Positions 1 through 10,149 of a stretch of DNA of 64,000 bases are shown here, one piece after another; positions within the stretch are counted from its first letter, which is position 1; every line of letters starts with the position of its first letter. Source of the stretch: Sporisorium sorghi (taxonomy: Eukaryota > Basidiomycota > Ustilaginomycetes > Ustilaginales > Ustilaginaceae); assembly GCA_023212695.1 (NCBI GenBank), contig JALCCG010000071.1:1-64000 (forward strand), in the 5' to 3' direction. The notes beneath the pieces are model-generated. The model was not told the DNA's origin. It did no database searches and saw only the letters and a program-made list of their open reading frames with translations. Made by a program: the position numbers and the translations under genes.

Positions 1-3
1 AAA

Positions 4-77
<74 letters not shown>
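1..77. repeat. poly(A) run at the window edge
   Basis: Seventy-seven bases of A with a single T at position 5. It sits at the very edge of the window, so its true length is unknown. It is the longest of a series of A/T homopolymers seen in this sequence. Confidence 0.95.
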
Positions 78-79
<2 letters not shown>

Positions 80-696
80 AAATCACGTCCGCGTATTCCG
101 TCCGATGCAAAAGACCGCGCTCGCGACCAAAAGGCGGAAGCACGATTTGCCCCTTTTCGACCCACCTGTCGACGAGTCAGACGGTCCAGAACTCGTGCCT
201 GCCCCCGTCGAGCTGGCTGTAAGTCCATACAAGGCAACAGCGAGATGCTTTCCACCTCATCGCTGATGGCCTATCTAACGAGCGTGGTTCTGGTCGAAGC
301 AGCGTCGACAAGGCGTCTCGGCAGCGCGTGCCGGGAATGAGTGAGTTCGGTTGGGGCCGAAGGCTGTATCGAAGTGCAAACGCTGATGCAGACAGCAATG
401 TCGCACTCGACACAAGTCACATCACTCTGGCTGCGATCATGTTGAGATGCTTGAATCACGATGAGGTCGGTTCAGAATGTAGAAACGCTGAATCTGCCCG
501 TCCATTTGACCGAGATGCGCCACGCGGTCCTCGCCCGACAGTTGCCGATTATTTGCCCTTCACCCCGGAACAAAGTGCTTCCACTGACAACACATCCAAG
601 GGCCCTCGCCGTCACTCAGACCAACACTAACCCTCCTCGTCGCACGCCTCCTCACATGCACAGGGGTATCGAAATCTATTGCAACCTATTCGGCAT
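78..696. other. non-coding stretch downstream of the first gene
   Basis: About 620 bases with only short overlapping reading frames on both strands and no recognisable protein or RNA. It lies 3' of the minus-strand membrane-protein gene and presumably holds its 3' UTR. Confidence 0.5.
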
Positions 697-3075
697 CTAT
701 CGAAAGTTGAGCTTGATCAAAAACAGCAGCATATCCATCAAGGTATGCACCGACCCCCAACCGATCGTCGTGAGCAGTTCCGGGAACTCGCGCATCTCGT
801 CCAGCCCCAAATTGGTCACATCCACCCTGAACGCCCAATAGCATATCTGTCTCGCCACGAACGACGAGAGCAGCTCGGATCCCCAGATGGCCAGCGAGCC
901 GAGCATGGTGAGCTGGTAGTTGTACGGGTCGTGCTTGTTGTCGTACGCGAAAAAGGGGTACAGCGGCTGGTTGCTGCCGAAATGCAGGATGCTCACCCAT
1001 CCGAGGAAGGCGAGCATCGTCGTGTTTTGCGCCAAGTTGCGCAAGTAGAAAGCGAGGCCGACGCTCTCGACGTACTCCTCCCACGAGCGCGGCGATGGGT
1101 TGAAGTACTGCACCACGCGATGGCACAGCCGCGACATGGACAGGGGGTACCAGATGCACACCCAGAACGACGAGAGCAGCTGCACGAGCGCAAACTGGTC
1201 CACCGACCGCAGGCGCGCAAACAGGTTGCGGTAGAAGATGAAATAGACCAGAAAGTAGTAGTACTTGAACGCGAAAACCAGCGCTCGGCTGCGCACTTTC
1301 GACTCCAAGATCCAGTGCGACACGAGCGCCAGCCCGTTGACGGTGAGGGTCCAGAATGAGACGTACGCCACACCGTCCAGACCGGTGTGCGGGAGCGTGG
1401 AGAGGTAGACTGAGGCGTAGCCCTGGCCGGCGATGAGGGCGAAGAGCGAGAGGCCGATGGTCGACATGAACCACAGGAAGCGGATGTACGACGACGGGAT
1501 GCGCCGGTTCAGCTGGCGCTCCAGGAACGTCTTTTGGTGGTCGGTCAGGCTGTGCCGGTACGTCTGGCGGCCACTTCGTCGCAGACCGACAAAGCAGACG
1601 AGGGCTGGCATGGCCATGGTGGCGAAAGCAAGCCCAACCCAGAGCGTCTTGCGCTGCCACTGGATATCTGCATCATCGATCGACGGTTTCGAGTCTAAAA
1701 CCTGGCTAGTCACCCCTGTCGTCGACCACGTTTGCAGCTCGGCAGCGCTCGGCAGTGACAGTAACGACATCCAGCCCGACTGTAGACTATCGCCGCCCGA
1801 AGCAGGCCGATGTCGCGTTTCCGTCCCCAGCGGATCGAGCTCGTGCAGGATCCAGCCAGCAACGAGACTGCCGATCCAGAAAAACGTGTACGACGTTTTC
1901 GCACCGAGTGCGGCTGGCCACCAGTTGAGCCTGTACAGACCGAAGAGCTGCGTGATGTAGATGAGTGCGACGCCCACATAGATGCCGTAGTAGAAGACGA
2001 GGAAGAACCAAAAGTTGGCATCGACCGTGAGGCGATCGCTGTCGCCAATAGGATGCTGCGGCGATGAAGGTGGCGTCGATGTGAACGCAAGTTTCGAGAC
2101 GAGCACGTTGGCTATCCTCCAGGCGAAACCTGCCACACTCGGGAGATTGGCCATGGCGGACGACGACGAGCTCAATGCCAAGCTGGATGAAGTCGCGTTG
2201 GCGGGATAGCACCACGGCGGATTGTTCGGATCACCCGACCTGCCGCCCTCGCCCGGATTGCACCACGGAAGGTTGGGATCATACGGATCTGTCTTTGGAA
2301 ATGGCACCGCACACCAGATCCAAACCACCAAACTCGGCAGCCCCGCCAACGCAAACCAGCGCTTCCACCAGCTATCGAGCCAGCCCTCGACCATCTCTCG
2401 CGGCGGTCGAATAAGGTTGTTGAGCCAGCTGCGGTTGGGTCGGAGTCGTTCGCGCTCGCGTTCTCTTTCCCAGTTCCGATCGCGTATGCTGGTGACTCTG
2501 CGTCTGCGAGGTGGGGGAGATTGGAAGGGTGAGGGTCCAAGTGATGCTGCTGATGGTTGTGGGCTTTTGGCAAAGTTGCCTCTGGAGGGAAGATTGCGAT
2601 CGTGTATCGATGTTGGGTATAATGTGTCGATGGAGCGCGTCGGGTTGACCGAGGTAAGAGGTCCACCTGAACGCAGTGCAGCGGGTGAGCCGATGGGTTT
2701 GTTTGCTTTGCTAGCGCCTTGACGGAATCCCAAGCCTGTCGCAAGGCGCTTGCCGAGGCTGGTGGATGGCGCCGCGTCGGTCTGATTGAAGCCAGCCATG
2801 AAACCACGATCTGTTTCCCTCGCTTTGCCCTTGTCAACCGATGGCTTCGTGTTGCGTCTCCCAGACGATCCCGAAGAGGCGCCATCTCGTGGGAAAGGGA
2901 TAGGTCGCGATGCCGACGCAGCACTTGGCGATCCTGGCGCCGAGAGCTGGTCGGCGAGATAGGCGCGAAAGCGACCCGGCTTGAGCGATCCAGCGTCGTC
3001 CTGAGCTTGCCACGCATCGTCCGAGCCTCCTTTGGACATGGGCGCAAACATGATGGAGAGAAGAAGGCCGAGCAC
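697..3075 (-). CDS. polytopic membrane protein, function unknown
   Basis: A 792-residue protein that I do not assign to a named family. Residues 1 to about 235 are a Ser/Pro/Arg-rich, probably disordered and basic region, including an alternating Arg-Glu stretch near residue 203. From about residue 241 onward there are roughly ten hydrophobic segments, for example near 241-259, 354-375 and 392-412, with several more up to the C terminus, which is rich in aromatic residues. The topology suggests an integral membrane protein with a long cytosolic N-terminal tail. A Cys-containing loop around 272-289 (two Trp-Cys pairs and an Asn-Ala-Thr sequon) may be luminal or extracellular. The first ATG is used; a second lies at residue 9. 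It is divergent from the aprataxin-like gene, with a 640-base shared promoter. Transport or lipid roles are possible, but nothing in the sequence decides. Confidence 0.8.
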   Translation of the reverse strand: MLGLLLSIMFAPMSKGGSDDAWQAQDDAGSLKPGRFRAYLADQLSAPGSPSAASASRPIPFPRDGASSGSSGRRNTKPSVDKGKARETDRGFMAGFNQTDAAPSTSLGKRLATGLGFRQGASKANKPIGSPAALRSGGPLTSVNPTRSIDTLYPTSIHDRNLPSRGNFAKSPQPSAASLGPSPFQSPPPRRRRVTSIRDRNWERERERERLRPNRSWLNNLIRPPREMVEGWLDSWWKRWFALAGLPSLVVWIWCAVPFPKTDPYDPNLPWCNPGEGGRSGDPNNPPWCYPANATSSSLALSSSSSAMANLPSVAGFAWRIANVLVSKLAFTSTPPSSPQHPIGDSDRLTVDANFWFFLVFYYGIYVGVALIYITQLFGLYRLNWWPAALGAKTSYTFFWIGSLVAGWILHELDPLGTETRHRPASGGDSLQSGWMSLLSLPSAAELQTWSTTGVTSQVLDSKPSIDDADIQWQRKTLWVGLAFATMAMPALVCFVGLRRSGRQTYRHSLTDHQKTFLERQLNRRIPSSYIRFLWFMSTIGLSLFALIAGQGYASVYLSTLPHTGLDGVAYVSFWTLTVNGLALVSHWILESKVRSRALVFAFKYYYFLVYFIFYRNLFARLRSVDQFALVQLLSSFWVCIWYPLSMSRLCHRVVQYFNPSPRSWEEYVESVGLAFYLRNLAQNTTMLAFLGWVSILHFGSNQPLYPFFAYDNKHDPYNYQLTMLGSLAIWGSELLSSFVARQICYWAFRVDVTNLGLDEMREFPELLTTIGWGSVHTLMDMLLFLIKLNFR

Positions 3076-3715
3076 CTTCTAGAATGCCGATTCGTTTCTA
3101 AGGTCTAGAGTGTGATGAGTGCGTGGTGAGCACTCGCTGAGTAGGACTATAGCATGTCGTGTCCGTGGTTGAACGTGTGAGGGTATCGTTGCGATGAGAG
3201 CAAGAGCAAGCACGACGAAAAGACAAAGGGGTGAGAGAGATGCAGACCAAGGCCGAGATGTAGAAAGACAAAGGAGGCATGTGCGCTCTCTATGCAGGTG
3301 CTGCATGAGCTCGTTTTCGTGGTTGCGCTGCGCTCAAGCGCCGAACGTGCTGCGTTGTGTTGCGATGCGTGAAAACCTTGTTTTTTTTTTTTTTTTGGTG
3401 AGTGTTGGTCTCTCATCTCGATCTCGACTTTTCGACTCGAGACTGATCTGCAACCGAAATTTGGGTCAGCGCAGGATGATTAGATTTTTGGCTCTCGCCT
3501 CTCATCCTGCGCAGCAAAGGGTTCTTATTGAACGACAATATCGAGGTGCGCAAGACGGATTGCGAGTAAGACGAATGGAACACTTCTGATCTCTCTCTGC
3601 CTTGGCCGTGTTCGAGATGGTATATAGGCACATGTCTCTGAAGGCCCAGGGTTGCTAGCTTCTCCAAAGGGACGGTTCGTCGTTGTTGCAGCTCAACTAA
3701 CGAGCTTGGCCCATC
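3076..3715. promoter_or_regulatory. divergent promoter with a T16 run
   Basis: This interval lies between a minus-strand and a plus-strand gene and has no convincing reading frame. It holds an uninterrupted run of 16 T at 3381-3396, roughly midway between the two starts. Poly(dA:dT) runs are known to disfavour nucleosomes in fungal promoters; that role here is inferred. Confidence 0.5.
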
Positions 3716-4666
3716 ATGGCATCGCGATGGAACCAGGCATTGGTGCGCATCGCCTCTGCCAAGGACCCCGCTAGGCTACCCTCCGACGACCGGGTCCTCT
3801 TCTTTGACGAACGCACCATCACCATCTACGACAAATTCGCCAAGGCGCAATACCACTTTCTCATTCTGCCACGCATCCCATTCAAGGCCTCTGCATTGAG
3901 CAGCAGCAAACCTCAACAAGCTACCCCATCACTTTCGGCATCGAATGGCAAGCTCAACTTTGGCGCTACGAGCAGCAACACGGTGCCTGCATCGCACATG
4001 AAGAGCATCTCGACCCTGCTGGCCAGCCCCTATGCATCCGAGGTGCTTGCTGCGGTGCACAAAGCGAGCAACGACGTGGTGCAACACATCCGCAACGACA
4101 TGCAAAAGCACTACGGTGCTACCTGGAACATTGAGCGAGCATTTCACGCGGTGCCGAGCATGGAGCATCTGCACTTGCACGTCGTATCGATGGACCTTGT
4201 GTCGGAGCGGCTCAAGCACAAGAAGCACTTTCTGTCGTTCCATCCATCTGTCGGATTCGCGCTGCGACTTGACCAAGTCGAAGAGTGGGTGCAGCAGGGC
4301 AAGAAGGCGCTGCCGAAGAGCGAACACGCTTACGAGCAATTGCTGAAAGGACCGCTCACGAGCCATCATACAGGCAAGGTGTTCCGCTTCTTTCCCGAGC
4401 TCAAGGCGCATCTGGAAGCGTACTGGCGAGAGAGCATCTTGGTGAAACGTGGGGAGGGCGTAGACGACAGTGTTCCAAGTGCAGGTAGCGTCAAGAGAGT
4501 TGCTTCCCACGACGAAGCATCTCCACCGTCCGGCACATCCGTTGAAACGAAAACGCAGCGACCATCGCAGAGTCGCAAGCTCGACGCATCAGAGCTCGCC
4601 GCCACGGACATTGCCGACTCGGACTCAGACTCGGAAGACGACGAGCCATCGCTGCCAACGAGATGA
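3716..4666 (+). CDS. aprataxin-like HIT-domain protein (Hnt3 type)
   Basis: A 316-residue protein. Aprataxins remove AMP from the 5' ends of abortive DNA ligation products in the nucleus. The HIT motif is intact at residues 151-156 (HLHLHV), preceded by the expected segments with Asp-Glu-Arg near 31-33 and the Leu-Pro-Arg-Ile-Pro stretch near 51-55. After the HIT domain a helix leads into the position of the aprataxin zinc finger. There the usual Cys-x-x-Cys is replaced by Ser216-His-His-Thr219, although the following Pro-Glu-Leu-Lys-Ala-His block (226-232) matches the family. The C-terminal 70 residues are acidic and low in complexity. About 30 residues after the first strand (58-90) are a Ser-rich insert. 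The start is the first ATG in a good context (atcATGG). A general HIT hydrolase is the alternative. Confidence 0.85.
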   Translation: MASRWNQALVRIASAKDPARLPSDDRVLFFDERTITIYDKFAKAQYHFLILPRIPFKASALSSSKPQQATPSLSASNGKLNFGATSSNTVPASHMKSISTLLASPYASEVLAAVHKASNDVVQHIRNDMQKHYGATWNIERAFHAVPSMEHLHLHVVSMDLVSERLKHKKHFLSFHPSVGFALRLDQVEEWVQQGKKALPKSEHAYEQLLKGPLTSHHTGKVFRFFPELKAHLEAYWRESILVKRGEGVDDSVPSAGSVKRVASHDEASPPSGTSVETKTQRPSQSRKLDASELAATDIADSDSDSEDDEPSLPTR

Positions 4667-5229
4667 GCTGTCTGTATGCCCATATTCAGTCCCACTCGTT
4701 CTCGCGACGATCATCCGCAGTCCCTCACTTCCCGCAATCTTTCGACTCGTGTGAGGACAGCCTTGAGAGGGTCCTGATGTTGAAGACGTAATCTTATGCC
4801 GCTGAGCCGATGGACCATGCCAAAAAAAATTAAGGGTTCATTCTCCTCAAAGCCTTCCAAAGGAAAGCAAAAAAGGGAAAAAAATGCCACGACGCGTCTG
4901 AGCAGTGTGTGTGTGTGTGTGTGTGTGATTTCGAAGAGGACAAAAGGTGCTTCTCTGAGTCTGCTTCCATGAGAGCACGCGCGTCAAACGGCTGAAGAGT
5001 GACGAGAGGGTCTCGAGAGAGTCAAGGAGCAATCCGCGGTGAATGTCGTCGGTATCTTGGCTCTGACCACCAAAAAAACCGGACAGAGCTTCGAGCGTCA
5101 CCATCATCACCTCTCGCACCACAGCCTCCCGCGCATTCAAAGCTTCCACGTCGACATTGCCCCTTTATCTCCGGTCAAAGCGGCTTGTACGTTCCGAGCC
5201 CCTCTTCGCCAGCAACGCAACGCATACAA
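4667..5229. other. intergenic region with a (GT)n microsatellite
   Basis: This stretch lies between two plus-strand genes. It contains a dinucleotide run of about ten GT units around 4906-4926 and otherwise no recognisable feature. It should contain the 3' UTR of the aprataxin-like gene and the promoter of the next gene. Confidence 0.6.
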
Positions 5230-6339
5230 ATGGCCGAGCTTCGACCGGGTAGTACACCCAAACGCACTGTCTCCTTCGGTCCATCAGACACGGTGACGCT
5301 CACATCGTCCGACGACGCCGCTTCAACCTTGAACACCAACGGCAACGGCATCGACGTTCTGTCATCTTCACCCGGCACATCCAGCGCGCTCGACAACGGC
5401 GGGCCCAGCACGCCACGCAACAACGCCGCCCCGAACGCATCGCCGCCCATGTCCGTTCTCAAATCAGCCATGAAGCCAGGCAAGGATCGCAAGCGGTTGC
5501 CGCCGGCGGAGCAGTACCAGCACCCTGACCCTCTGCTGCGTCGACTGCGGCTTGTTGACGCGTACGGCGTGCCAGTCGACCTGCGCCGGACGTTCCGCGA
5601 CGCCAAAGTGGTCGGTTTCTACTTTGCGTCCCAATGGGCGGGGCAGCCGTTGAAGGAGTACCACTCTGCGATCTCTGCGTTCTGCCGCCAGCACCCGCAC
5701 GAGTTCAAAGCCATCTACGTCAGTGTCGATGTCGACGAACAGTGGTACAAGGCTGGCGTAAAAGACAAGCCGTGGATCTCGATGGTGTGGAACGACGGCA
5801 GCAGCATGCCTGCCGAGCGTGCGGATCGCACCGCTGCACCGACCAGCCCCGACGGCGACCTGGACGAGCTGCCGCGCCTGTACAACAACGAAGACTTTTT
5901 GCTGGCCAACGAGCAGGACATCGACGAGAGCCTCTCGCACACGGACAAGTCGGGCGAGGCCTACCTCCGCCCCTTTTCGCGCGTGCACTTGGCGGCTAAG
6001 CTCAACATCATCGCAGCCCCGACGCTGTGCATCTATCATATCGAGTCGGGGAAGATGCTCGAGTGGAACGTGCGCATGGCCCGCCTCGCGCCGCACCGCA
6101 GCAGGGAAACGTGGGAGAAGTGGTGCGCGGGCGAGAGCGCGTCCAAGTTCAGTTTGGGCGAGGCGTTCGGGATGGCGCCGTATACGTTTATCTTGGCGGC
6201 TGTTGCGCTGGTGTATTTGGTGTTTGTGCAGGTGGCGGGCGAGGAGTACAATGTGCTCAGGAAGACGCTGCACGCCTTGTTGGAGGGGGCGCCGGGGGGT
6301 GGACATCAGCTTGTCAAGAGTGGGGGTGGCGAGTTGTAG
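5230..6339 (+). CDS. thioredoxin-fold protein, tail-anchored, active-site cysteines absent
   Basis: The chosen start gives 369 residues; the frame is open upstream to 4999, but the ATG at 5230 (acaaATGG) has the better context and the upstream part looks like untranslated leader. Residues 1-95 are low complexity. From about residue 100 the protein follows the nucleoredoxin/tryparedoxin pattern: the strand VVGFYFASQW at 127-136, a long helix, then AIYVSVDVDEQW at 161-172 and the Trp-Ile-Ser-Met strand. The family's Trp-Cys-x-x-Cys is Trp136-Ala-Gly-Gln-Pro140 here, so no redox-active pair remains. A cis-proline-like Ala-Pro-Thr occurs at 263-265. An acidic insert lies near 205-240. A single hydrophobic segment at about 316-336 near the C terminus suggests a tail anchor in an organelle membrane. 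A scaffold or chaperone role is more likely than catalysis, by inference. Confidence 0.75.
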   Translation: MAELRPGSTPKRTVSFGPSDTVTLTSSDDAASTLNTNGNGIDVLSSSPGTSSALDNGGPSTPRNNAAPNASPPMSVLKSAMKPGKDRKRLPPAEQYQHPDPLLRRLRLVDAYGVPVDLRRTFRDAKVVGFYFASQWAGQPLKEYHSAISAFCRQHPHEFKAIYVSVDVDEQWYKAGVKDKPWISMVWNDGSSMPAERADRTAAPTSPDGDLDELPRLYNNEDFLLANEQDIDESLSHTDKSGEAYLRPFSRVHLAAKLNIIAAPTLCIYHIESGKMLEWNVRMARLAPHRSRETWEKWCAGESASKFSLGEAFGMAPYTFILAAVALVYLVFVQVAGEEYNVLRKTLHALLEGAPGGGHQLVKSGGGEL

Positions 6340-6525
6340 CGGCAGCTAGTCAATTGGTTCAGTTTCGGGGAGGGATACGTAGCAATCGAGTTCCTTTTGA
6401 CGACCAGGAAACAACAGCAGCGTGTGAGATTGAGACGCAGCCTCGCGCGTTGGAACATCACAGAACAGCACGATTGACAGTGTAAAAAAAGTGAACTTGG
6501 TATTCGCTATGAACGACGGCGCCCT

Positions 6526-8019
6526 CTACGATCGATAGTCGGCATTGATGGCGATGTACTCGCGGCTCAAGTCGCACGTCCAGTAGGTGCAGTCCTCGCT
6601 ACCGTTCTGCAGATCGATGACGATCTTGATATCCTCCCTTGTGAGCAACTTCCCGATCTGTGCCTCGTCCACTTTGACCGGGTTGCCGTTCTTGAGCACG
6701 GTAATCCCCGCGTGCTCGCCGTGCGGGTCGACGAACGAGACGCTCACCTTTGACGGATCAATCTCGCTCGTCAGATTCGGATCCGCGCCACCGACCGAGG
6801 CGAGGATCCTGCCCCAATTCGCGTCTTCGCCGTGGATCGCACACTTGAACAGCATCGACGTGACGAGGCGCGACAGCAAGCCGTGCGCTACGCCGTACGA
6901 CGGCGCACCCGTGCACGTGATCTCGACAAACTTCTCGGCGCCCTCGCCGTCGCGCACGATGAGTTTGCTGAGGTCCTGGCAGAACGCGGTGAGTTCGCTG
7001 ACGAACGGTTCGAACTCCGGGCTGGATTCGTCGATTTCCGTAGATGGAGAAGATTGGCCGTTGGCGAGGCAGATGATGGTGTCGTTGGTGGACATGTCGC
7101 CGTCGACGGAGATGCAGTTGAACGAGCGTGCGACGGCGCGGTTGAGTGCGGTTTGCAGCGCTGCAGGCTGGATCGCGGCGTCGGTGGCGATGAGGCCGAG
7201 CATCGTCGCGTGCAACCCTGCGCTCGAGAAGGACGGTGGGGTAGAGGGGGCGGTCATGGCGGGGTGGATCATTCCCGCGCCTTTGTCGATGCCGATCATA
7301 CGTACGTCTTTGCCAGCCAGCTTGAACGTTTTGGCGCGGAGCTTGGGGAACGTGTCGGTGGTCATGAACGCCCGGGCTGTTTCGCGCCACGACTCCGGGT
7401 CGCTGCGCAGGATCATGCCGTTCGAGAGGTGCGGGATGCACCGCTTGATCGCGGGCATCGGCAGGGGCACGCCGATCACGCCCGTCGACAGCAACAGCGT
7501 CTCCCGCCCCTCCGTACTCTGCGCCAACCCAGGGTGCGGCGCAAGGTGCTGCTGGACAAGCGCAACGCACGCCTCGGCGTCCTGCATCCCCTGCGTGCCC
7601 GTCACCGCGTTCGCACACCCCGAGTTCACCAGCACAGACTGCACCCTCGCACCCCACTCCTTCTTCGCACCCTCCAGCAGAACCCGGTTCGAGACAACAA
7701 CGGGCGCAGCTTTGAAAACGTTGCGCGTGAATGTTCCCGCCGCAGCTGCGGGCACGGTCGACACGATCAGCGCAAGGTCCGGCTTCGGGTTCGGATTGGA
7801 CGCCCCGCCCGAAGCAGGCTTGGGCGAGATCGCCGCCTTGATCCCGGCGTATGTGGACGATACAACGAAGCCTTTGGGGATGTCAGAGGCCGAGATGGGC
7901 TGCGCGAAGCGCGCGGGCTTGTTGAGCTTGGCACTGGCGTCGAGATGGGCTGCGGAGGTGGAGAAGGTTCGGGCGAAGCCTCGACCCAAAGAGGATCGCG
8001 AGAGCAGCGACGAGATCAT
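6526..8019 (-). CDS. arginine biosynthesis bifunctional protein ArgJ, mitochondrial
   Basis: A 497-residue protein of the glutamate N-acetyltransferase/ornithine acetyltransferase family. It recycles the acetyl group from N-acetylornithine to glutamate, and in some members also makes acetylglutamate from acetyl-CoA, in the mitochondrial arginine pathway. The first 25-30 residues are rich in Ser and Arg and lack acidic residues, as in a mitochondrial presequence. The [14 protein letters not shown] block lies at 128-141 and the oxyanion-hole Thr-Gly near 179-180. The precursor is known to cleave itself before a conserved Thr; here this is Ala271-Thr272 in [13 protein letters not shown]. The C terminus [11 protein letters not shown] matches the family end. 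Between the Lys-Gly-Ala-Gly-Met-Ile block (246-251) and the cleavage site there is a longer linker than in bacterial ArgJ, as known from other basidiomycetes. The first ATG is used. Confidence 0.95.
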   Translation of the reverse strand: MISSLLSRSSLGRGFARTFSTSAAHLDASAKLNKPARFAQPISASDIPKGFVVSSTYAGIKAAISPKPASGGASNPNPKPDLALIVSTVPAAAAGTFTRNVFKAAPVVVSNRVLLEGAKKEWGARVQSVLVNSGCANAVTGTQGMQDAEACVALVQQHLAPHPGLAQSTEGRETLLLSTGVIGVPLPMPAIKRCIPHLSNGMILRSDPESWRETARAFMTTDTFPKLRAKTFKLAGKDVRMIGIDKGAGMIHPAMTAPSTPPSFSSAGLHATMLGLIATDAAIQPAALQTALNRAVARSFNCISVDGDMSTNDTIICLANGQSSPSTEIDESSPEFEPFVSELTAFCQDLSKLIVRDGEGAEKFVEITCTGAPSYGVAHGLLSRLVTSMLFKCAIHGEDANWGRILASVGGADPNLTSEIDPSKVSVSFVDPHGEHAGITVLKNGNPVKVDEAQIGKLLTREDIKIVIDLQNGSEDCTYWTCDLSREYIAINADYRS

Positions 8020-8409
8020 TGTGGCAGAAGCTTGCTCTCAGGCGATTTGTAGGAGAGGGTGATGATCGACGAGTCAAAGCTTCGATGGAAGGTGTCTAGG
8101 AGGTAGAGATTCGAGAAGAAGATGGCCCAAGCTCGGGATGATGTCGGACAAGCTTTTTTTATCGCGAAATCACGGTTGGCACCCTTCACCCAGACAGCGA
8201 GGTGGAGTCATCGAATCGACGCTACTTTCTTCCAAAAAATCAGCATCTCACACCAACCCTCGGCCCAGCAAGTATCGCTCAACAACGACGAGCCTCCTCG
8301 CTCATCTTCTCTTCTTGCGGGCAGCGTAGCATGGTATACTATTGAAACAAACCGACGTGCAACAAGTACGACTTGTGATACAGACAAACAGAGCAAACAA
8401 CGTCCAACT
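8020..8409. other. promoter of ArgJ and 3' flank of the kinetochore gene
   Basis: A 390-base gap between two minus-strand genes with no credible reading frame and no clear motif. Confidence 0.5.
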
Positions 8410-10149
8410 TCACATGTCCCGACTGCTATCATCTCCCGGCGCCGGCGGCTGCACCACCACCTTTGTGCCCCTAACCTCTGTCAGCCACCCTGGCAAGCCA
8501 TCGAGCTTAACACCTTCCTCTCCCTCCTCCTCGTCCTCCTCTGCCTCGCCCGCATCCAGCCTGCGCGTGCACCTCTCCATGCCCGCCGCGACGAGCTTCC
8601 TCAGTCCCGCCAGCACGTGCGTGCCCTCCAGACGCAGCCGGATCTTGGGCTTATCCGGGTCGGCGTTGTACGCGTCCATGTCGAGCAGGCTGCGCGTGTT
8701 GTAGCGCTGCATCGCGGGGAAGGGCAGGTGCAGCTCGTACTCGATGCGCTCGACGCGTGGGAGGGTGTCGTCCCGAGGATCGTCCGTGCTTGGAGGGGGG
8801 CCAAAGAGGTCGTTTGCCTCGCGTCGGGATTCTGCTGTGGCGGCGAGGGCTTCGCGAGCGTGCATGTGTGCCTCGTGCGGTGTTTGCGACGAGGGTGTGA
8901 GCGACTGCCGGCGTTGTGCGAGACGTGTGGATGTGGAAGTAGAGGACAGTGAGACGGTGTCCCATTCGGATCCTGAGGCAGGGGGTGTGGGCGGACGCAG
9001 CCCCAGCGCGCAGAGATCTTCCTCGCGCCGCCGCTTGAGCGGCGCAATCAGCGGGCCATCCTCCGCACCGTGTCCACTGCCGCCCTTGGACCGCGTCATC
9101 TGCCTCGCCTTGCCCCCTCCCGCTACACCCGCCGGCGCAGCACTCAACTCCGAAGTCGTTGAGAGCTGTCCCGACTCGTGCAGCAGAATTTCGCGCAGCG
9201 CCAAGGGGTCTTTGCCACGCAACTCGCCCAGCGTCCTCCTGTTGCCCGCCGCATCCTCTCCGCCGTCGTTGAGCCCAGCCAACAGCTTCTTGGCAGCCCT
9301 CGAGCCTGCGGTCGGCTTGGCGTAGTTGACCGTAGTAGCCCCTGCAGCAGATGCAAAGGCGGAGAGCGCCATCTCCCTGTTCTCGGTGCCGCGTCCCAGA
9401 CTCCCCGAGACGAGCAGAAACGGCGTGCGCGGCAGATGCAGGATATGCAGGCCTGTACCACACACGTCGCTGGGCAGGGGCGCAAGGACGATGCGAAAGT
9501 ACGAGAAGCTGTCCGTCCACGCTTGCGCAGCTGCAGCACCATTATCCTTCTCCAACTGAGCGCGTGGATGGAGGTAGATGTGGTGCTCAAAGTAGTGGCC
9601 CAACTCGTTGCCCAGCCGCGCGCGGATCTGTGCCTCGCTGAGCCGCTCCCACCCCCGTCCAGCCGCGTCGACCTCGTCGTCGTATTCGAGCTTCACCGTC
9701 GTCCACGTCTTGGACAGCTGGCGAGCATCGACGTAGAACAGATCGAGTTCGGCCACCATCGCATAGCTGAGCCCCTCGGGCCAGTCGACGTCCGTGATGC
9801 GATCCAGCGCTCGAGCTTTAGGCACCTTTGGATCCGCCATGGGCCCTGTCCAGAGCAGTCGCAGCTCGTCCATGGATCGGCAGCGCCGTTCTTCGTTCAG
9901 ATCCAAGATGGCGTGGTAGAGCACGAGGTTGGATGCCGGGTCGTCCTCGCCAGGTTTGGGCTGTCGTCGCGAGAGCATGGGTGGGATGTAAGACGGGCCT
10001 GCATTGTCGAGCCATCGCGTTACGAGTGAGATGAGTTCGGATTTGTCGAGGCGAGAAAGGAGTCGTCGCAAGCTGATTGAGTGTGGTACGAGGTGGTGGT
10101 CGTCGTGCGATATGAGTTTGCTGCGTGATGAGGAGGGTTGGGTGATCAT
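8410..10149 (-). CDS. CHL4: inner kinetochore protein, CENP-N/Chl4/Mis15 family
   Basis: A 579-residue protein. CENP-N/Chl4 is part of the constitutive centromere-associated network and, with CENP-L/Iml3, binds the CENP-A nucleosome. The family signature is at the N terminus: LRRLLSRLDKSELISLVTRW at residues 28-47, then a helix starting SMDELRLLW, then Asp-Arg-Ile followed by Asp-Trp-Pro-Glu-Gly-Leu, and a stretch ending Ser-Lys-Thr-Trp-Thr-Thr, as in fungal Chl4 proteins. The middle part (about 195-245) has the beta-strand pattern of the second domain, with a Pro-Phe-Leu-Leu-Val strand. The region from about 300 to 480 is low complexity, and a last folded block near 480-560 includes an acidic insert. 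The start ATG has A at -3. It is divergent from the Mic19-like gene. The assignment rests on the N-terminal pattern and is fairly secure. Confidence 0.8.
   Translation of the reverse strand: MITQPSSSRSKLISHDDHHLVPHSISLRRLLSRLDKSELISLVTRWLDNAGPSYIPPMLSRRQPKPGEDDPASNLVLYHAILDLNEERRCRSMDELRLLWTGPMADPKVPKARALDRITDVDWPEGLSYAMVAELDLFYVDARQLSKTWTTVKLEYDDEVDAAGRGWERLSEAQIRARLGNELGHYFEHHIYLHPRAQLEKDNGAAAAQAWTDSFSYFRIVLAPLPSDVCGTGLHILHLPRTPFLLVSGSLGRGTENREMALSAFASAAGATTVNYAKPTAGSRAAKKLLAGLNDGGEDAAGNRRTLGELRGKDPLALREILLHESGQLSTTSELSAAPAGVAGGGKARQMTRSKGGSGHGAEDGPLIAPLKRRREEDLCALGLRPPTPPASGSEWDTVSLSSTSTSTRLAQRRQSLTPSSQTPHEAHMHAREALAATAESRREANDLFGPPPSTDDPRDDTLPRVERIEYELHLPFPAMQRYNTRSLLDMDAYNADPDKPKIRLRLEGTHVLAGLRKLVAAGMERCTRRLDAGEAEEDEEEGEEGVKLDGLPGWLTEVRGTKVVVQPPAPGDDSSRDM

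Noticed and set aside
6587..8062. Long plus-strand frames (491 and 406 codons)
   Set aside because: Both are antisense to ArgJ, which is complete and motif-rich.
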